NCBI GenBank assembly: GCA_033722675.1
Contig: JAWVYO010000011.1
Coordinates: forward strand, 1 to 37,620
DNA length: 37,620 bases
Source of the DNA: DATHYU01 sp033722675
GTDB taxonomy: Bacteria > Actinomycetota > Acidimicrobiia > Spongiisociales > UBA11373
Direction: 5' to 3'
Shown here: positions 17,244-24,913 of the stretch, piece after piece
How the letters are laid out: the number at the start of each line of letters is the position of its first letter
Numbering within the stretch: position 1 is the first letter of the stretch
Position numbers and translations under genes: made by a program
Notes under the pieces: model-generated
What the model was told of the DNA's origin: nothing
What the model saw: the letters and a program-made list of their open reading frames with translations, nothing else
The model's database searches: none

Positions 17244-17749
17244 CAGACTGCCGCCTTCAACGAACGCGCCCCGCCCTTGGCGTCCCGGGCGATGGCGACG
17301 CGGCCGGACTTGACGAGTTCCACGATGCCGTAGGGGCGCATGAGTTCGAGGAAGTCGGCGAGCTCGGTGGGTGTGCCGGTGATCTCGAAGGCGATGGAGG
17401 CGGCGCCGATGTCGACCGGGGCGGCCGAGAAGGCGCCCGCCGCGTCGAGGATCTCGGCGCGACCGGCCGGCGGGGCCGACACCCGCAGGAGCATGACTTC
17501 GCGCTCGACGGCGTCACCGGGCGAGAACTCGGTCACCTTGATCGTGTTCACCAGCTTCCGGAGCTGCTTCACGACCTGCTCGAGCTCGGGTGCCTCCACC
17601 ACCACCGTCATGCGGGACATGCCCGACTCGAACGACGGGCCGACGGCGAGGGAGTGGATGTTGAAGCCCCGGCGGGCGAACATCGACGAGATCCGGGCGA
17701 GCACGCCGGCCTTGTCCTCGACGAGCACCGAGATGATGTGCTGGGTCAT
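17243..17749 (-). CDS. ilvN: acetolactate synthase small (regulatory) subunit
   Basis: A 168-residue regulatory subunit of acetohydroxyacid synthase, which confers valine feedback and stimulates the catalytic subunit. The N-terminal ACT domain is HIISVLVEDKAGVLARISSM followed by FARRGFNIHSLAVG (4-37), with TVVVEA completing it. A second ACT-like C-terminal half is REVMLLRVSAPP to DFLELMRPYGIVELVKSGRVAI. Length is typical (about 160-170). The ATG at 17749 shares a base with the ilvB stop (TGATG), giving tight coupling and probably stoichiometric translation. Confidence 0.95.
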   Translation of the reverse strand: MTQHIISVLVEDKAGVLARISSMFARRGFNIHSLAVGPSFESGMSRMTVVVEAPELEQVVKQLRKLVNTIKVTEFSPGDAVEREVMLLRVSAPPAGRAEILDAAGAFSAAPVDIGAASIAFEITGTPTELADFLELMRPYGIVELVKSGRVAIARDAKGGARSLKAAV

Positions 17750-19464
17750 CAGAGGTCCTCCTCGCGGAGCACGACGTCGTCGTTGGAGGCGCCGGCGGGC
17801 ACCATCGGGAAGACGAGCTCGTCGGGGTCGACCACGAAGTCGACGACGACGGGACGGTCCTCGATGGCCATCGCCCGCTCGACGACGTCGCCCACCTCCT
17901 CGGGCTTCTCCGCCCGGAGCCCGACGCATCCCATGGCGTCGGCCAGCTTCACGTAGTCGGGCACGTGGCCGGCGATGTCGATGGCCGAGTACCGCTCGTC
18001 GTGGAAGAGCTTCTGCCACTGCTTCACCATGCCGAGGGCGCCGTTGTTGACGATGGCGATCTTCACGGGGATCTGCTCGGTGGCGGCGGTCACCAGCTCC
18101 TGCATCGTCATCTGGAAACAGCCGTCGCCGTCGATCGCCCAGACGGTCTCCTCGGGCATCCCCACCTTGGCGCCGACGGCGGCGGGCACGGCGAAGCCCA
18201 TCGTCCCGAGTCCGCCGGAGTTGATCCACGTGTTGGGGCGGGTGAACGGCCAGAACTGCGAGGCCCACATCTGGTGCTGCCCGACGCCGGCCACGACGAT
18301 CGCGTCACCGCCGGTGACCCGGGCCAGCTCCTCGACGACGAACTGGGGCTTGATCGGCCCGTCCTCCTGCTGGTCGTAGTGGAGGGGGTGGTCCTCCTGC
18401 CAGGACCGCACCGTGGCCAGCCACGGCGAGAGGTCCGGCGCCGCCTGCTGCTCGAGCTTCGCCTCGAGACGCTGGTCGAGCTGCGTGATGACGGCCTTCG
18501 CGTCGCCGACGATGGGGACGTCGGGGACCCGGACCTTGCCGATCTCCGCCGGGTCGACGTCGACATGGATGACCCGGGCATGGGGGGCGAAGGCGTCGAC
18601 GCGTCCCGTCACCCGGTCGTCGAAGCGGGCGCCGAGGGTCACGAGCAGGTCGGCTCGCTGCAGCGCCGTGATGGCCGCGTACGTCCCGTGCATGCCGGGC
18701 ATGCCCAGCATGAGGGGATGGCCGTCGGGGAACGCGCCCCGGGCCATGAGGGTGGTGACCACCGGCGCCCCCACCCGTTCGGCGAAGCGACGGAGCTCCT
18801 CGTGGGCCTGTGCCTTGATGACCCCGCCGCCGACGTAGAGGACCGGGCGCTCCGACGACAGCAGGAGGTCGATCGCCGCCTTCACCTGCCGGGGATGCCC
18901 CTCCTTCGTGGGGCTGTACCCGGGGAGGACGGGCTCGACGGGCCCGTGCCACTCGATGGTGTGGTTCAGCACGTCCTTCGGCAGGTCGACGAGGACCGGG
19001 CCGGGGCGGCCCGTCTTGGCGAGGTGGAAGGCCTCGTGGATGACGTCGGGGATCTCCGAGGGATCGGTCACCAGGTAGTTGTGCTTGGTGGCCGGCATCG
19101 AGATGCCCCACGTGTGGGCCTCCTGGAAGGCGTCGAGGCCGATGGACGACGTCGCCACCTGGCCCGTGATCGCCACGATCGGCACCGAGTCCATGTAGGC
19201 GTCGGCGAGGGGGGTGATGAGGTTCGTCGCGCCCGGGCCCGACGTGGCGAACGTCACGCCGACACGGCCCGTGGCGTGGGCGTAGCCTTCGGCCATGTGT
19301 CCGGCCCCCTGCTCGTGGCGGGCGAGGATGTGGCGGATCGGGCTGTCGAGGATGGCGTCGTAGGCGGGCATGATGGCTCCGCCGGGCACGCCGAACACGA
19401 CGTCGACCCCCTCGATCTCGAGGGTCCTGATCACTGCTCGTGAGACGCTCATCTGTTCGGCCAT
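17749..19464 (-). CDS. ilvB: acetolactate synthase large (catalytic) subunit
   Basis: A ThDP/FAD enzyme condensing two pyruvates, or pyruvate with 2-oxobutyrate, the first common step to Val, Leu and Ile. It has 571 residues in three domains: the pyrimidine-binding domain with catalytic Glu51 in RHEQGAGHMAEGYA; the central FAD domain with ARFDDRVTGRVDAFAPHA; and the pyrophosphate domain with the ThDP motif DGDGCFQMTMQEL to IAIVNN (445-474). The ATG at 19464 follows a CGGAG ribosome site by about eight bases. An in-frame later Met (residue 5) is possible. Expression is controlled by the leader described at 19493-19643. ilvC does not follow ilvN as it often does. Confidence 0.97.
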   Translation of the reverse strand: MAEQMSVSRAVIRTLEIEGVDVVFGVPGGAIMPAYDAILDSPIRHILARHEQGAGHMAEGYAHATGRVGVTFATSGPGATNLITPLADAYMDSVPIVAITGQVATSSIGLDAFQEAHTWGISMPATKHNYLVTDPSEIPDVIHEAFHLAKTGRPGPVLVDLPKDVLNHTIEWHGPVEPVLPGYSPTKEGHPRQVKAAIDLLLSSERPVLYVGGGVIKAQAHEELRRFAERVGAPVVTTLMARGAFPDGHPLMLGMPGMHGTYAAITALQRADLLVTLGARFDDRVTGRVDAFAPHARVIHVDVDPAEIGKVRVPDVPIVGDAKAVITQLDQRLEAKLEQQAAPDLSPWLATVRSWQEDHPLHYDQQEDGPIKPQFVVEELARVTGGDAIVVAGVGQHQMWASQFWPFTRPNTWINSGGLGTMGFAVPAAVGAKVGMPEETVWAIDGDGCFQMTMQELVTAATEQIPVKIAIVNNGALGMVKQWQKLFHDERYSAIDIAGHVPDYVKLADAMGCVGLRAEKPEEVGDVVERAMAIEDRPVVVDFVVDPDELVFPMVPAGASNDDVVLREEDL

Positions 19465-19492
19465 GGTCTGCTCCGGAGGGGCTGGGGATATG

Positions 19493-19522
19493 AAAAGACC
19501 TCCGCCGGGGGCCGGGGAGGTC
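19493..19522 (-). terminator. intrinsic terminator of the ilvB attenuator
   Basis: In the leader RNA a GACCTCC/GGAGGTC stem (19516-19522 with 19497-19503) encloses a GC-rich inner stem and is followed at once by UUUU (19493-19496). It is one of the few hairpins in the window with a U tract. It lies 28 bases before the ilvB ATG and is reached only after the leader peptide and a second hairpin, the arrangement expected for transcriptional attenuation. Confidence 0.85.
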
Positions 19523-19524
19523 GG

Positions 19525-19553
19525 AGCGCACGCGTATGTCGGGGGCGTGCGCT
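19525..19553 (-). promoter_or_regulatory. leader-RNA hairpin of the ilvB attenuator
   Basis: A perfect 9-base stem, AGCGCACGC (19545-19553, read on the minus strand) with GCGTGCGCT (19525-19533) and an 11-base loop. It begins inside the leader-peptide stop codon, so a ribosome at the stop would melt it, while a ribosome stalled at the Ile-Leu-Val-Leu codons would leave it accessible. It is the candidate pause or anti-antiterminator stem. I do not see an equally clear antiterminator pairing. Confidence 0.7.
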
Positions 19554-19587
19554 AGCCGGTAAGTACGAGGATGGGGCTCGGGGTCAT
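19552..19587 (-). CDS. ilvB leader peptide (11 aa)
   Basis: Encodes MTPSPILVLTG and stops at TAG. The Ile-Leu-Val-Leu run uses ATC, CTC, GTA and CTT; GTA and CTT are rare in this GC-rich DNA, which suits slow, charging-sensitive translation. Translation would report the supply of charged Ile-, Leu- and Val-tRNA to the hairpins immediately downstream. Ribosome-mediated attenuation of ilvBN by such peptides is established for actinobacteria such as Corynebacterium. The start lies about 20 bases from the predicted transcription start and no strong Shine-Dalgarno is visible before it. Confidence 0.8.
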   Translation of the reverse strand: MTPSPILVLTG

Positions 19588-19614
19588 GGGGCCGTCGATT
19601 CGTCGGGGCCGTGC

Positions 19615-19643
19615 AGTATCGGCCAAGTCGACGGCGTATTCAA
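19615..19643 (-). promoter_or_regulatory. promoter of the ilvB-ilvN operon
   Basis: On the minus strand, -35 TTGAAT (19638-19643), a 17-base spacer and -10 GATACT (19615-19620). The predicted start is about 19608, giving a leader of about 145 bases that contains the peptide and both hairpins. It is back to back with the promoter of the gene at 19687. Confidence 0.6.
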
Positions 19644-19674
19644 GTCCTGACACGTTCGGGCGGCGGTGCGGCGG

Positions 19675-19680
19675 TAGCGT
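19675..19680 (+). promoter_or_regulatory. -10 element for a leaderless NYN-gene start
   Basis: TAGCGT six bases before the GTG at 19687, with no ribosome site between. A CTGACA lies upstream (19647-19652), but its 22-base spacing is too long for an ordinary -35. Confidence 0.4.
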
Positions 19681-19686
19681 GCACCC

Positions 19687-20919
19687 GTGGTGACCGGCCA
19701 TCTCGACCTGCTGCGGCCGGCGATCGAGGCGGTGCGCGCGGCGCTGCGAGACCTCGACGCCGACCAGGTCCCCGCCGACCTCCGGCGGGTGGCCGCCTAC
19801 GCCGGTGGCCGGCTGCCGCCACCTCTCGCCCGGGCGGTCCTCAAGGCCCTCGATCGCTACGACTGGCTCCGCGAGCGCGCCGCCGCGTCATTGCCCGACG
19901 GTGACGACCCGGCGTCGGAGGCGTCGGCGGCGTGGCTCGAGCGATCGGCGGGGTGGTCCGCCACCGTCGCTCGCCTCGTCGAGGAGGCGGTCCGCCGTTC
20001 GGCCGACGAGGCCTCCGCCGACGACCGTGATCGCATCGCCGGTCTCGAGGAGCGGATCGAGGAGGTCCGGCGCGTCGGGCGCCGGCGACTCTCCGATGCC
20101 GAGGAGGAGGTGGCGCGTCTGCGGGGGGCCCTCGAGGAGGAGCGGGGTCGGCGGCGCGCCGTCCTGGCCGAGGAGGCCCGCATCGAGGCGCAGGGGCGCC
20201 GGGAGGTCGACGAGGTCCAGGCGGCACTCGCCGATGTGACGAATCGGCTGGAGGCCGCACGCGCCGAGGTGGAGCGCTTGGGAGAGGTCGAGCGCCGGCT
20301 CCGACGGGAGCGGAGCACGCTGGAACACGCCCTGGCCGAGGCGACCACCGGTCCCGGCTGGCTGGCGGGGGATCCGGCGGTGCTGGCGGGCCACCTCGAC
20401 GAGCTCGCCCGGATGGCGAAGGCCGCCGTCGCGACCGATGCCGAGCCCGGTGCCGCCGAGGCGGAGCCGGGACGCCTGGCCCTGCCGGCGGGCGTCCGAC
20501 CCGACGGCCGGGAGGCCATCGACTGGCTGCTGGGTCTCGGCGCCCCCGCGACCGTCGTCGTCGACGGCTACAACGCAGGGTTCCACCTCACGGGGTCCAC
20601 GGATCCCGGCCCGGCCCGTCGGCGGCTCGGCCTCGAGGTCGACCGGCTCGGCCGTCTCGCCCGGGGGCCGCTGCGGGTCGTCGTGGTCTACGACTCGTCC
20701 GTCGACACGGCGCCGGCGGATCCGGGGCGGCCAGGGCCCGAGATCCGGTTCACGGCTCCCGACGTCGCCGCCGACGACGAGATCGCCCGGCTGGCCGCAC
20801 GGCTGCCGGGCCGGGTGGTCGTCCTCAGCAGCGACCGGTGGGTGCGCGAGGTGGCCGAGGCGGCCGGCGCGGTGGCCCTCTGGTCGGAGGCGCTCGTCGA
20901 TTGGGCGGCGACCCGGTAG
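19687..20919 (+). CDS. NYN-domain (YacP-like) protein with coiled coil
   Basis: A 410-residue cytosolic protein. Residues 1-110 are helical. About 115-245 form a charged Glu/Arg-rich coiled coil. The C-terminal part (about 285-410) is a NYN/YacP domain, a PIN-like nuclease fold: VVVDGYNAGF with Asp293 and Asn296, then VVVVYDSSVD, FTAPDVAADDEIARLA with further acidic residues, and VVVLSSDRWVREVA. Relatives of this domain are metal-dependent ribonucleases, so RNA cleavage is the leading guess, with the coiled coil for oligomerisation or docking. GTG follows a TAGCGT hexamer by six bases. The regulator gene follows after 36 bases on the same strand. Confidence 0.8.
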   Translation: MVTGHLDLLRPAIEAVRAALRDLDADQVPADLRRVAAYAGGRLPPPLARAVLKALDRYDWLRERAAASLPDGDDPASEASAAWLERSAGWSATVARLVEEAVRRSADEASADDRDRIAGLEERIEEVRRVGRRRLSDAEEEVARLRGALEEERGRRRAVLAEEARIEAQGRREVDEVQAALADVTNRLEAARAEVERLGEVERRLRRERSTLEHALAEATTGPGWLAGDPAVLAGHLDELARMAKAAVATDAEPGAAEAEPGRLALPAGVRPDGREAIDWLLGLGAPATVVVDGYNAGFHLTGSTDPGPARRRLGLEVDRLGRLARGPLRVVVVYDSSVDTAPADPGRPGPEIRFTAPDVAADDEIARLAARLPGRVVVLSSDRWVREVAEAAGAVALWSEALVDWAATR

Positions 20920-20928
20920 CACCGGGAG

Positions 20929-20934
20929 TAGCCT
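20929..20934 (+). promoter_or_regulatory. possible -10 for the cyclase/ATPase gene
   Basis: TAGCCT in the 36-base gap after the NYN gene. The start would be near 20941, leaving a short leader that includes GAGGAGGG before the GTG at 20956. The gene may therefore be expressed on its own as well as by readthrough. Confidence 0.35.
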
Positions 20935-20955
20935 CCGACGTCGAGGAGGGACCGG

Positions 20956-23900
20956 GTGCACTGTCACGACTGCGGCACGGCCGTCACGGCCGATCAGAAG
21001 TTCTGTGCCGAGTGCGGCGCGTCCCTCCAGCGGCCCTGCCCGTCGTGCGGGCACGTGAACCCGCCGGGCAACAAGTTCTGTCCCGAGTGCGGCTCCGCCC
21101 TCGTCGAGGCGGCACCGGCTGCGGAGGCGCCGGCCCCGGCCGTCGCCCCGACCACCCCCGAACGGCGCTTCGTGTCGGTCCTCTTCGCCGACCTCGTGGG
21201 CTTCACGCCCTTCTCCGAGGGTCGCGACGCCGAGGAGGTCCGCGACCTGCTCACCCGGTACTTCGACGCCTCGCGGGCCATCGTCGAGCGGTACTCGGGC
21301 GTCGTGGACAAGTTCATCGGTGACGCGGTCATGGCGGTGTGGGGCGCCGTCGAGGCGCACGAGGACGACGCCGAGCGTGCGGTGCGGGCCGCCCTCGAGC
21401 TCGTCGACGCCGTATCGGCCCTCGGCCAGGAGATCGGCGTCCCCGAGCTGCGGCTGCGCGCCGGCGTGCTCAGCGGTGAGACCTCGGTCGGCCCCGGCGG
21501 CAACGATCGCGGGCTCGTCGTCGGCGACCTCGTGAACACGGCATCGCGGCTCCAGTCCATCGCCGAGCCGGGCTCCGTCTTCATCGGGGGCCCGACGTAC
21601 GAGCTGGTGCGGCACGTCGTGGAGTGCAGTCCCCACGGGGTCCACGACCTCAAGGGGAAGGCCGAGCCCGTCGCGGTCCACCGGGCGGAGCGGGTGATCG
21701 CCGGGCACGGGGGGCGCCGTCGCGCCGACGCCGTCGAGCCACCCTTCGTCGGCCGCGAGGACGAGCTGCGGCTCATCAAGGACCAGCTCGACGCCGTCGC
21801 ACGCGACCGTCGCGCCCGCATGGTGTCGGTCGTGGGCGACGGGGGGATCGGGAAGAGCCGCCTCGCGTGGGAGTTCTTCAAGTACGTGGACGGCCTGCCC
21901 GAGCTGACCTACTGGCACCAGGGCCGGTCGCCCGCCTACGGCGAAGGGCTCCCGCTGTGGTCGCTCGGCGAGATCGTGCGCCAGCGCTGCGGGATCGCCG
22001 AGACCGACGATCCGGCGAAGAGCCGCATGAAGCTCCGCACGGCCCTCGCCGAGTACGTCGGCGACGACGAGGAACGCCGCTGGATGGAGCCGTGGCTCGC
22101 CGGGCTCCTCGGGCTCGATCCGATGCCCGACGGCGACCGGGCCGAGCTCTTCGCAGCGATCCGCCTCGTCGTGCAGCGGGTGGCCGAGCGGGGCCAGACG
22201 GTGCTCGTGTTCGAGGATCTGCACTGGGCCGACGACGGCGTCCTCGAGTTCGTCGAGGACCTGCTGGAGCGGTCGGTGCGCCACCCCATCCTCGTGATCA
22301 CCCTGGCCCGACCCGAGCTCCTCGACCGGCATCCCGGCTGGGGCTCCGGCCGGCACGTCGCGGCGTCGATGCGGCTCGTCCCGCTGTCCGACGCGGCGAT
22401 GCGCGCGCTCGTGTCGGGGATGATCCCCGGCATCCGCGACGACGTCGTCGCCCTCGTCGTGGAACGCGCCGCGGGGATCCCTCTCTATGCCGTCGAGTTC
22501 GTGCGCATGCTGCTCACGTCGGGTGACGTCGTGCGCGAGGGCGATCGGTATCGCATGACCGGGGACGCCGACGACCTCGCCGTCCCCGACTCGCTCCAGG
22601 CCGTGATCGGGGCACGGCTCGATCGCCTCGACGCCGCCGAACGGGCCCTCGTCCAGGACGCCGCGGTGCTCGGGCAGAGCTTCCCCCTCGAGGGGCTCAT
22701 CGCCCTGCGGGGCGGTGGCGCCGACGAGACCGCGGCGGCGATGCGCGACCTCGTCCGCAAGGAACTGTTCAATCTCAACGACGATCCGCGGTCGCCCGAG
22801 CGCGGCCAGTACAGCTTCGTGCAGAGCGTCGTCCGCGAGGTGGCCTACGGACGCCTGAGTCGCGCCGACCGCTACGAGGCGCACCTGCGGGTCGCCGAGT
22901 ACTTCGAAGACCTCGACGACCCCGAGCTGGCGGCCGCCGTGGCCGCCCACCTGCTCGCGGCCCGGGACGCCGGGACGGGGGCCGGCAAGGGATTCGTCGA
23001 TCGCGCCCTCTCGGCCCTTCGCCGGGCGATCGATCGCGCCGCCTCCCTCCACGCCCACCGCCAGGTGCTCGATCTCTGCGAGCAGGCGATCGCGATGGCC
23101 GACGACGACGCCCAGCGCGTCCCGTTCTGGGAGCGCGCCGCGTCGTCGGCCGGCATGGCGGCCGAGGCCGACCTCGTGACCGAGTACGGCGCCCGGGCCA
23201 TCGCCCATCACGAGGCGTCCGGCGACATCGAAGGCCGGATGCGGGCATCCCGGATCGCGGCGTCGCAGATCGGCGGACAGTTCCGCTCCGATCGGTCCCT
23301 CGCCCTCCTGCGGCCCGTCTACGACGACATGGATCCCGACGACCGATCCGAGGAGGCCGTGCGCTTCCTCGCCGAGATGGGCCGCGCCCTCATGCTCAAC
23401 AACGAGGCCGAGGAGTCGATCGTCGTGTGCGATCGGGCGCTCGTCGCCGCCGAGCAGCGGGAGATGGTCGACACGATCGTCGATGCCTGCATCACGAAGG
23501 GGACCGCCCTCGGCAACCTCGGCCGCCGTCAGGAATCGGCCGTGGTGCTGCGCGGCGCCGCCCTGCTCGCCGAGGACCACGACCTCCTCCGCCTCATCAT
23601 CAGGGCCACCAACAACCTGGCGGTGGTCCTCCAGGAGTCCGAACCGCGCATGGCGATGGAGATCGGGAGGACCGCCCACTCCTACATCTCCCGGGTCGGC
23701 GACCGGGCGTGGGAGCTCCAGTGGGCGAACAACGAGTCCGACCGCTTGCTCGGCGAGGGGGACCTCGCCGGGGCACGCGCCGTGCTCGGCGTCTTCGACG
23801 GCAGCGACGTCGCCCCCTTCTGGCAGGCGGTCGGAGCGGTGCGCCGCGCCACGGCGGACGCCGTCGAAGGCGACCCGGAGGGACCCGGGCGGATCGCCAC

Positions 23901-24450
23901 CGCGGTGGAGATGTTCGACGAGACGGAGGACGTGCAGCTCAAGGCCGCGCTCCGGCTGATGCGGGCGAACGGGGCGCACCTGGGCGGCGATCCCGAGTCG
24001 GTTCGCGAGCTCTCGAAGCCGGTCCTGGCCGACGGGATCCACTCGATGTGGGCGATGGCGGCACTCGTCCGGGCCGCCTGGATGGCCCGCGACGCCGAGT
24101 GGGCCCGAGAGGCCCGGGGCCTCCTCGACGACACGGGCATCCCCGGCCGGTATCCCGCGGCTGTCCGCGCCTGGCTCGACGGGATCGAACAGGCCGTCGA
24201 GGGCCACACCGAGGCCGCGGTCGCGTCCTTCACCACGGCCGTCGACCTCATCGACCGGGTGTCCAACCCCCTCGAGGCCGCCGAGGTTCGCGCGTCGTTC
24301 GCCGACCTCGTCGGCGTCGATCACCCTGCGGCGGCCACGGCGCTCGCCGAGGCGCGGGCGTGGACCGAATCGATGGGGATCGGAGTCTTCGCCCGCCTCC
24401 TCCCCGACCTCTTCGCCGATCCCCCGCTCGAGCGGAGCGGGATCGCCTGA
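20956..24450 (+). CDS. zinc-ribbon / adenylate cyclase / ATPase regulator (1164 aa)
   Basis: A large soluble signalling protein. Two zinc ribbons open it (Cys3, 6, 17, 20 and Cys28, 31, 42, 45). A class III cyclase domain (about 72-245) has metal ligands Asp79 (FADLVGFT) and Asp123 (DKFIGDAVMAVWG), adenine-selecting Lys119 and Asp191, and transition-state Asn194 and Arg198 (DLVNTASR). All six key residues are present, so it is predicted to be active with ATP. An AAA/STAND-type ATPase follows: VGREDEL, Walker A GDGGIGKS (294-301) and Walker B VLVFED (416-421) with LHWAD. The remaining about 550 residues are helical and TPR-like. No LuxR-type DNA-binding domain closes it. GTG start with GAGGAGGG upstream. 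The ligand is unknown. Confidence 0.9.
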   Translation: MHCHDCGTAVTADQKFCAECGASLQRPCPSCGHVNPPGNKFCPECGSALVEAAPAAEAPAPAVAPTTPERRFVSVLFADLVGFTPFSEGRDAEEVRDLLTRYFDASRAIVERYSGVVDKFIGDAVMAVWGAVEAHEDDAERAVRAALELVDAVSALGQEIGVPELRLRAGVLSGETSVGPGGNDRGLVVGDLVNTASRLQSIAEPGSVFIGGPTYELVRHVVECSPHGVHDLKGKAEPVAVHRAERVIAGHGGRRRADAVEPPFVGREDELRLIKDQLDAVARDRRARMVSVVGDGGIGKSRLAWEFFKYVDGLPELTYWHQGRSPAYGEGLPLWSLGEIVRQRCGIAETDDPAKSRMKLRTALAEYVGDDEERRWMEPWLAGLLGLDPMPDGDRAELFAAIRLVVQRVAERGQTVLVFEDLHWADDGVLEFVEDLLERSVRHPILVITLARPELLDRHPGWGSGRHVAASMRLVPLSDAAMRALVSGMIPGIRDDVVALVVERAAGIPLYAVEFVRMLLTSGDVVREGDRYRMTGDADDLAVPDSLQAVIGARLDRLDAAERALVQDAAVLGQSFPLEGLIALRGGGADETAAAMRDLVRKELFNLNDDPRSPERGQYSFVQSVVREVAYGRLSRADRYEAHLRVAEYFEDLDDPELAAAVAAHLLAARDAGTGAGKGFVDRALSALRRAIDRAASLHAHRQVLDLCEQAIAMADDDAQRVPFWERAASSAGMAAEADLVTEYGARAIAHHEASGDIEGRMRASRIAASQIGGQFRSDRSLALLRPVYDDMDPDDRSEEAVRFLAEMGRALMLNNEAEESIVVCDRALVAAEQREMVDTIVDACITKGTALGNLGRRQESAVVLRGAALLAEDHDLLRLIIRATNNLAVVLQESEPRMAMEIGRTAHSYISRVGDRAWELQWANNESDRLLGEGDLAGARAVLGVFDGSDVAPFWQAVGAVRRATADAVEGDPEGPGRIATAVEMFDETEDVQLKAALRLMRANGAHLGGDPESVRELSKPVLADGIHSMWAMAALVRAAWMARDAEWAREARGLLDDTGIPGRYPAAVRAWLDGIEQAVEGHTEAAVASFTTAVDLIDRVSNPLEAAEVRASFADLVGVDHPAAATALAEARAWTESMGIGVFARLLPDLFADPPLERSGIA

Positions 24451-24453
24451 TCG

Positions 24454-24645
24454 CTACTCGTTGACCACCCTCGGCACGAGCCGCAGCGGCGGGGCCAGGC
24501 CGTGGTCGGCGAGGATCTCCAGCGCCTCCGCCTGGTCCTCGTCCACCTCGATCGGTCCGCCGATGTCGGTCAGGAGGAACCCCACCACGCAGTCGTGGCA
24601 CGCGGCGGTGTCCTGCATCGCGCACTCGTCGCAGTCGATTCGCAT
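24454..24645 (-). CDS. small four-cysteine (putative zinc-binding) protein, 63 aa
   Basis: The N-terminus has two Cys-x2-Cys pairs (Cys5/8 and Cys16/19) in MRIDCDECAMQDTAACHDC, suggesting a zinc knuckle, followed by an acidic helix (DEDQAEALEILADHGL) and a short C-terminal strand region. It is soluble with no signal. An AGGACAGGA ribosome site precedes the ATG, and a TACGGT hexamer at 24678-24683 (minus) is a plausible promoter. Its stop lies three bases from the stop of the convergent cyclase gene. I recognise the pattern as a recurrent small actinobacterial protein but know no function for it. Confidence 0.7.
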   Translation of the reverse strand: MRIDCDECAMQDTAACHDCVVGFLLTDIGGPIEVDEDQAEALEILADHGLAPPLRLVPRVVNE

Positions 24646-24913
24646 TCCTGTCCTCTCCGTGTCGTGTGCTGATGCGCACCGTACGAAGCGGGTGTGACAG
24701 TTTTCTCTGCCCGGGCCCTGCTGCCCGCTCCGCTGAGGCCGTTCCGGGCCACGGAGGCCGAGTCACTTCTGTCTGATGCGGGAGATCCCCGTCGGTCGCT
24801 TCGCTCCCTCGGGAGCGGTGGGGGGTGCTGCCGCCGCGAGGTGGGGCCGGGCGACGGCGACCGAGTCACATGAGGCTGATGCGAGCGATTCCCGTCGGTA
24901 TACCGTCCAGGGG
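24646..24913. repeat. 268-base intergenic region with an imperfect direct duplication
   Basis: Copy A (about 24721-24796) and copy B (about 24828-24899) are alignable, and their right ends are offset by 103 bases. The best-kept core, CCGAGTCAC-N6-CTGATGCG-N16, matches at 32 of 39 positions (24758-24796 and 24861-24899). A third CTGATGCG sits 104 bases further left (24669-24676). Copy B abuts the queG -10 element; the equivalent -10 is missing after copy A. A hairpin CGCTCCC/GGGAGCG follows copy A. The divergent promoter of the small Cys protein is also here. No coding frame fits. Confidence 0.6.
24901..24906 (+). promoter_or_regulatory. -10 element for the queG operon
   Basis: TACCGT (preceded by TA, giving TATACCGT) seven bases before the ATG at 24914, so the transcript should be leaderless or nearly so. 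It directly follows repeat copy B. Confidence 0.45.

Noticed and set aside
19888..24324. A 4.4 kb uninterrupted open frame on the minus strand.
   Set aside because: It is antisense to the NYN and cyclase/ATPase genes, whose motifs are unambiguous. Long antisense frames are expected at this G+C content, and its translation is Gly/Arg/Asp/His-rich with no domain.
24646..24913. Possible preQ1 riboswitch or small RNA gene before queG.
   Set aside because: The -10 lies seven bases from the ATG, leaving no leader, and I see no preQ1 aptamer pattern. The repeat is better described as an unexplained duplication.
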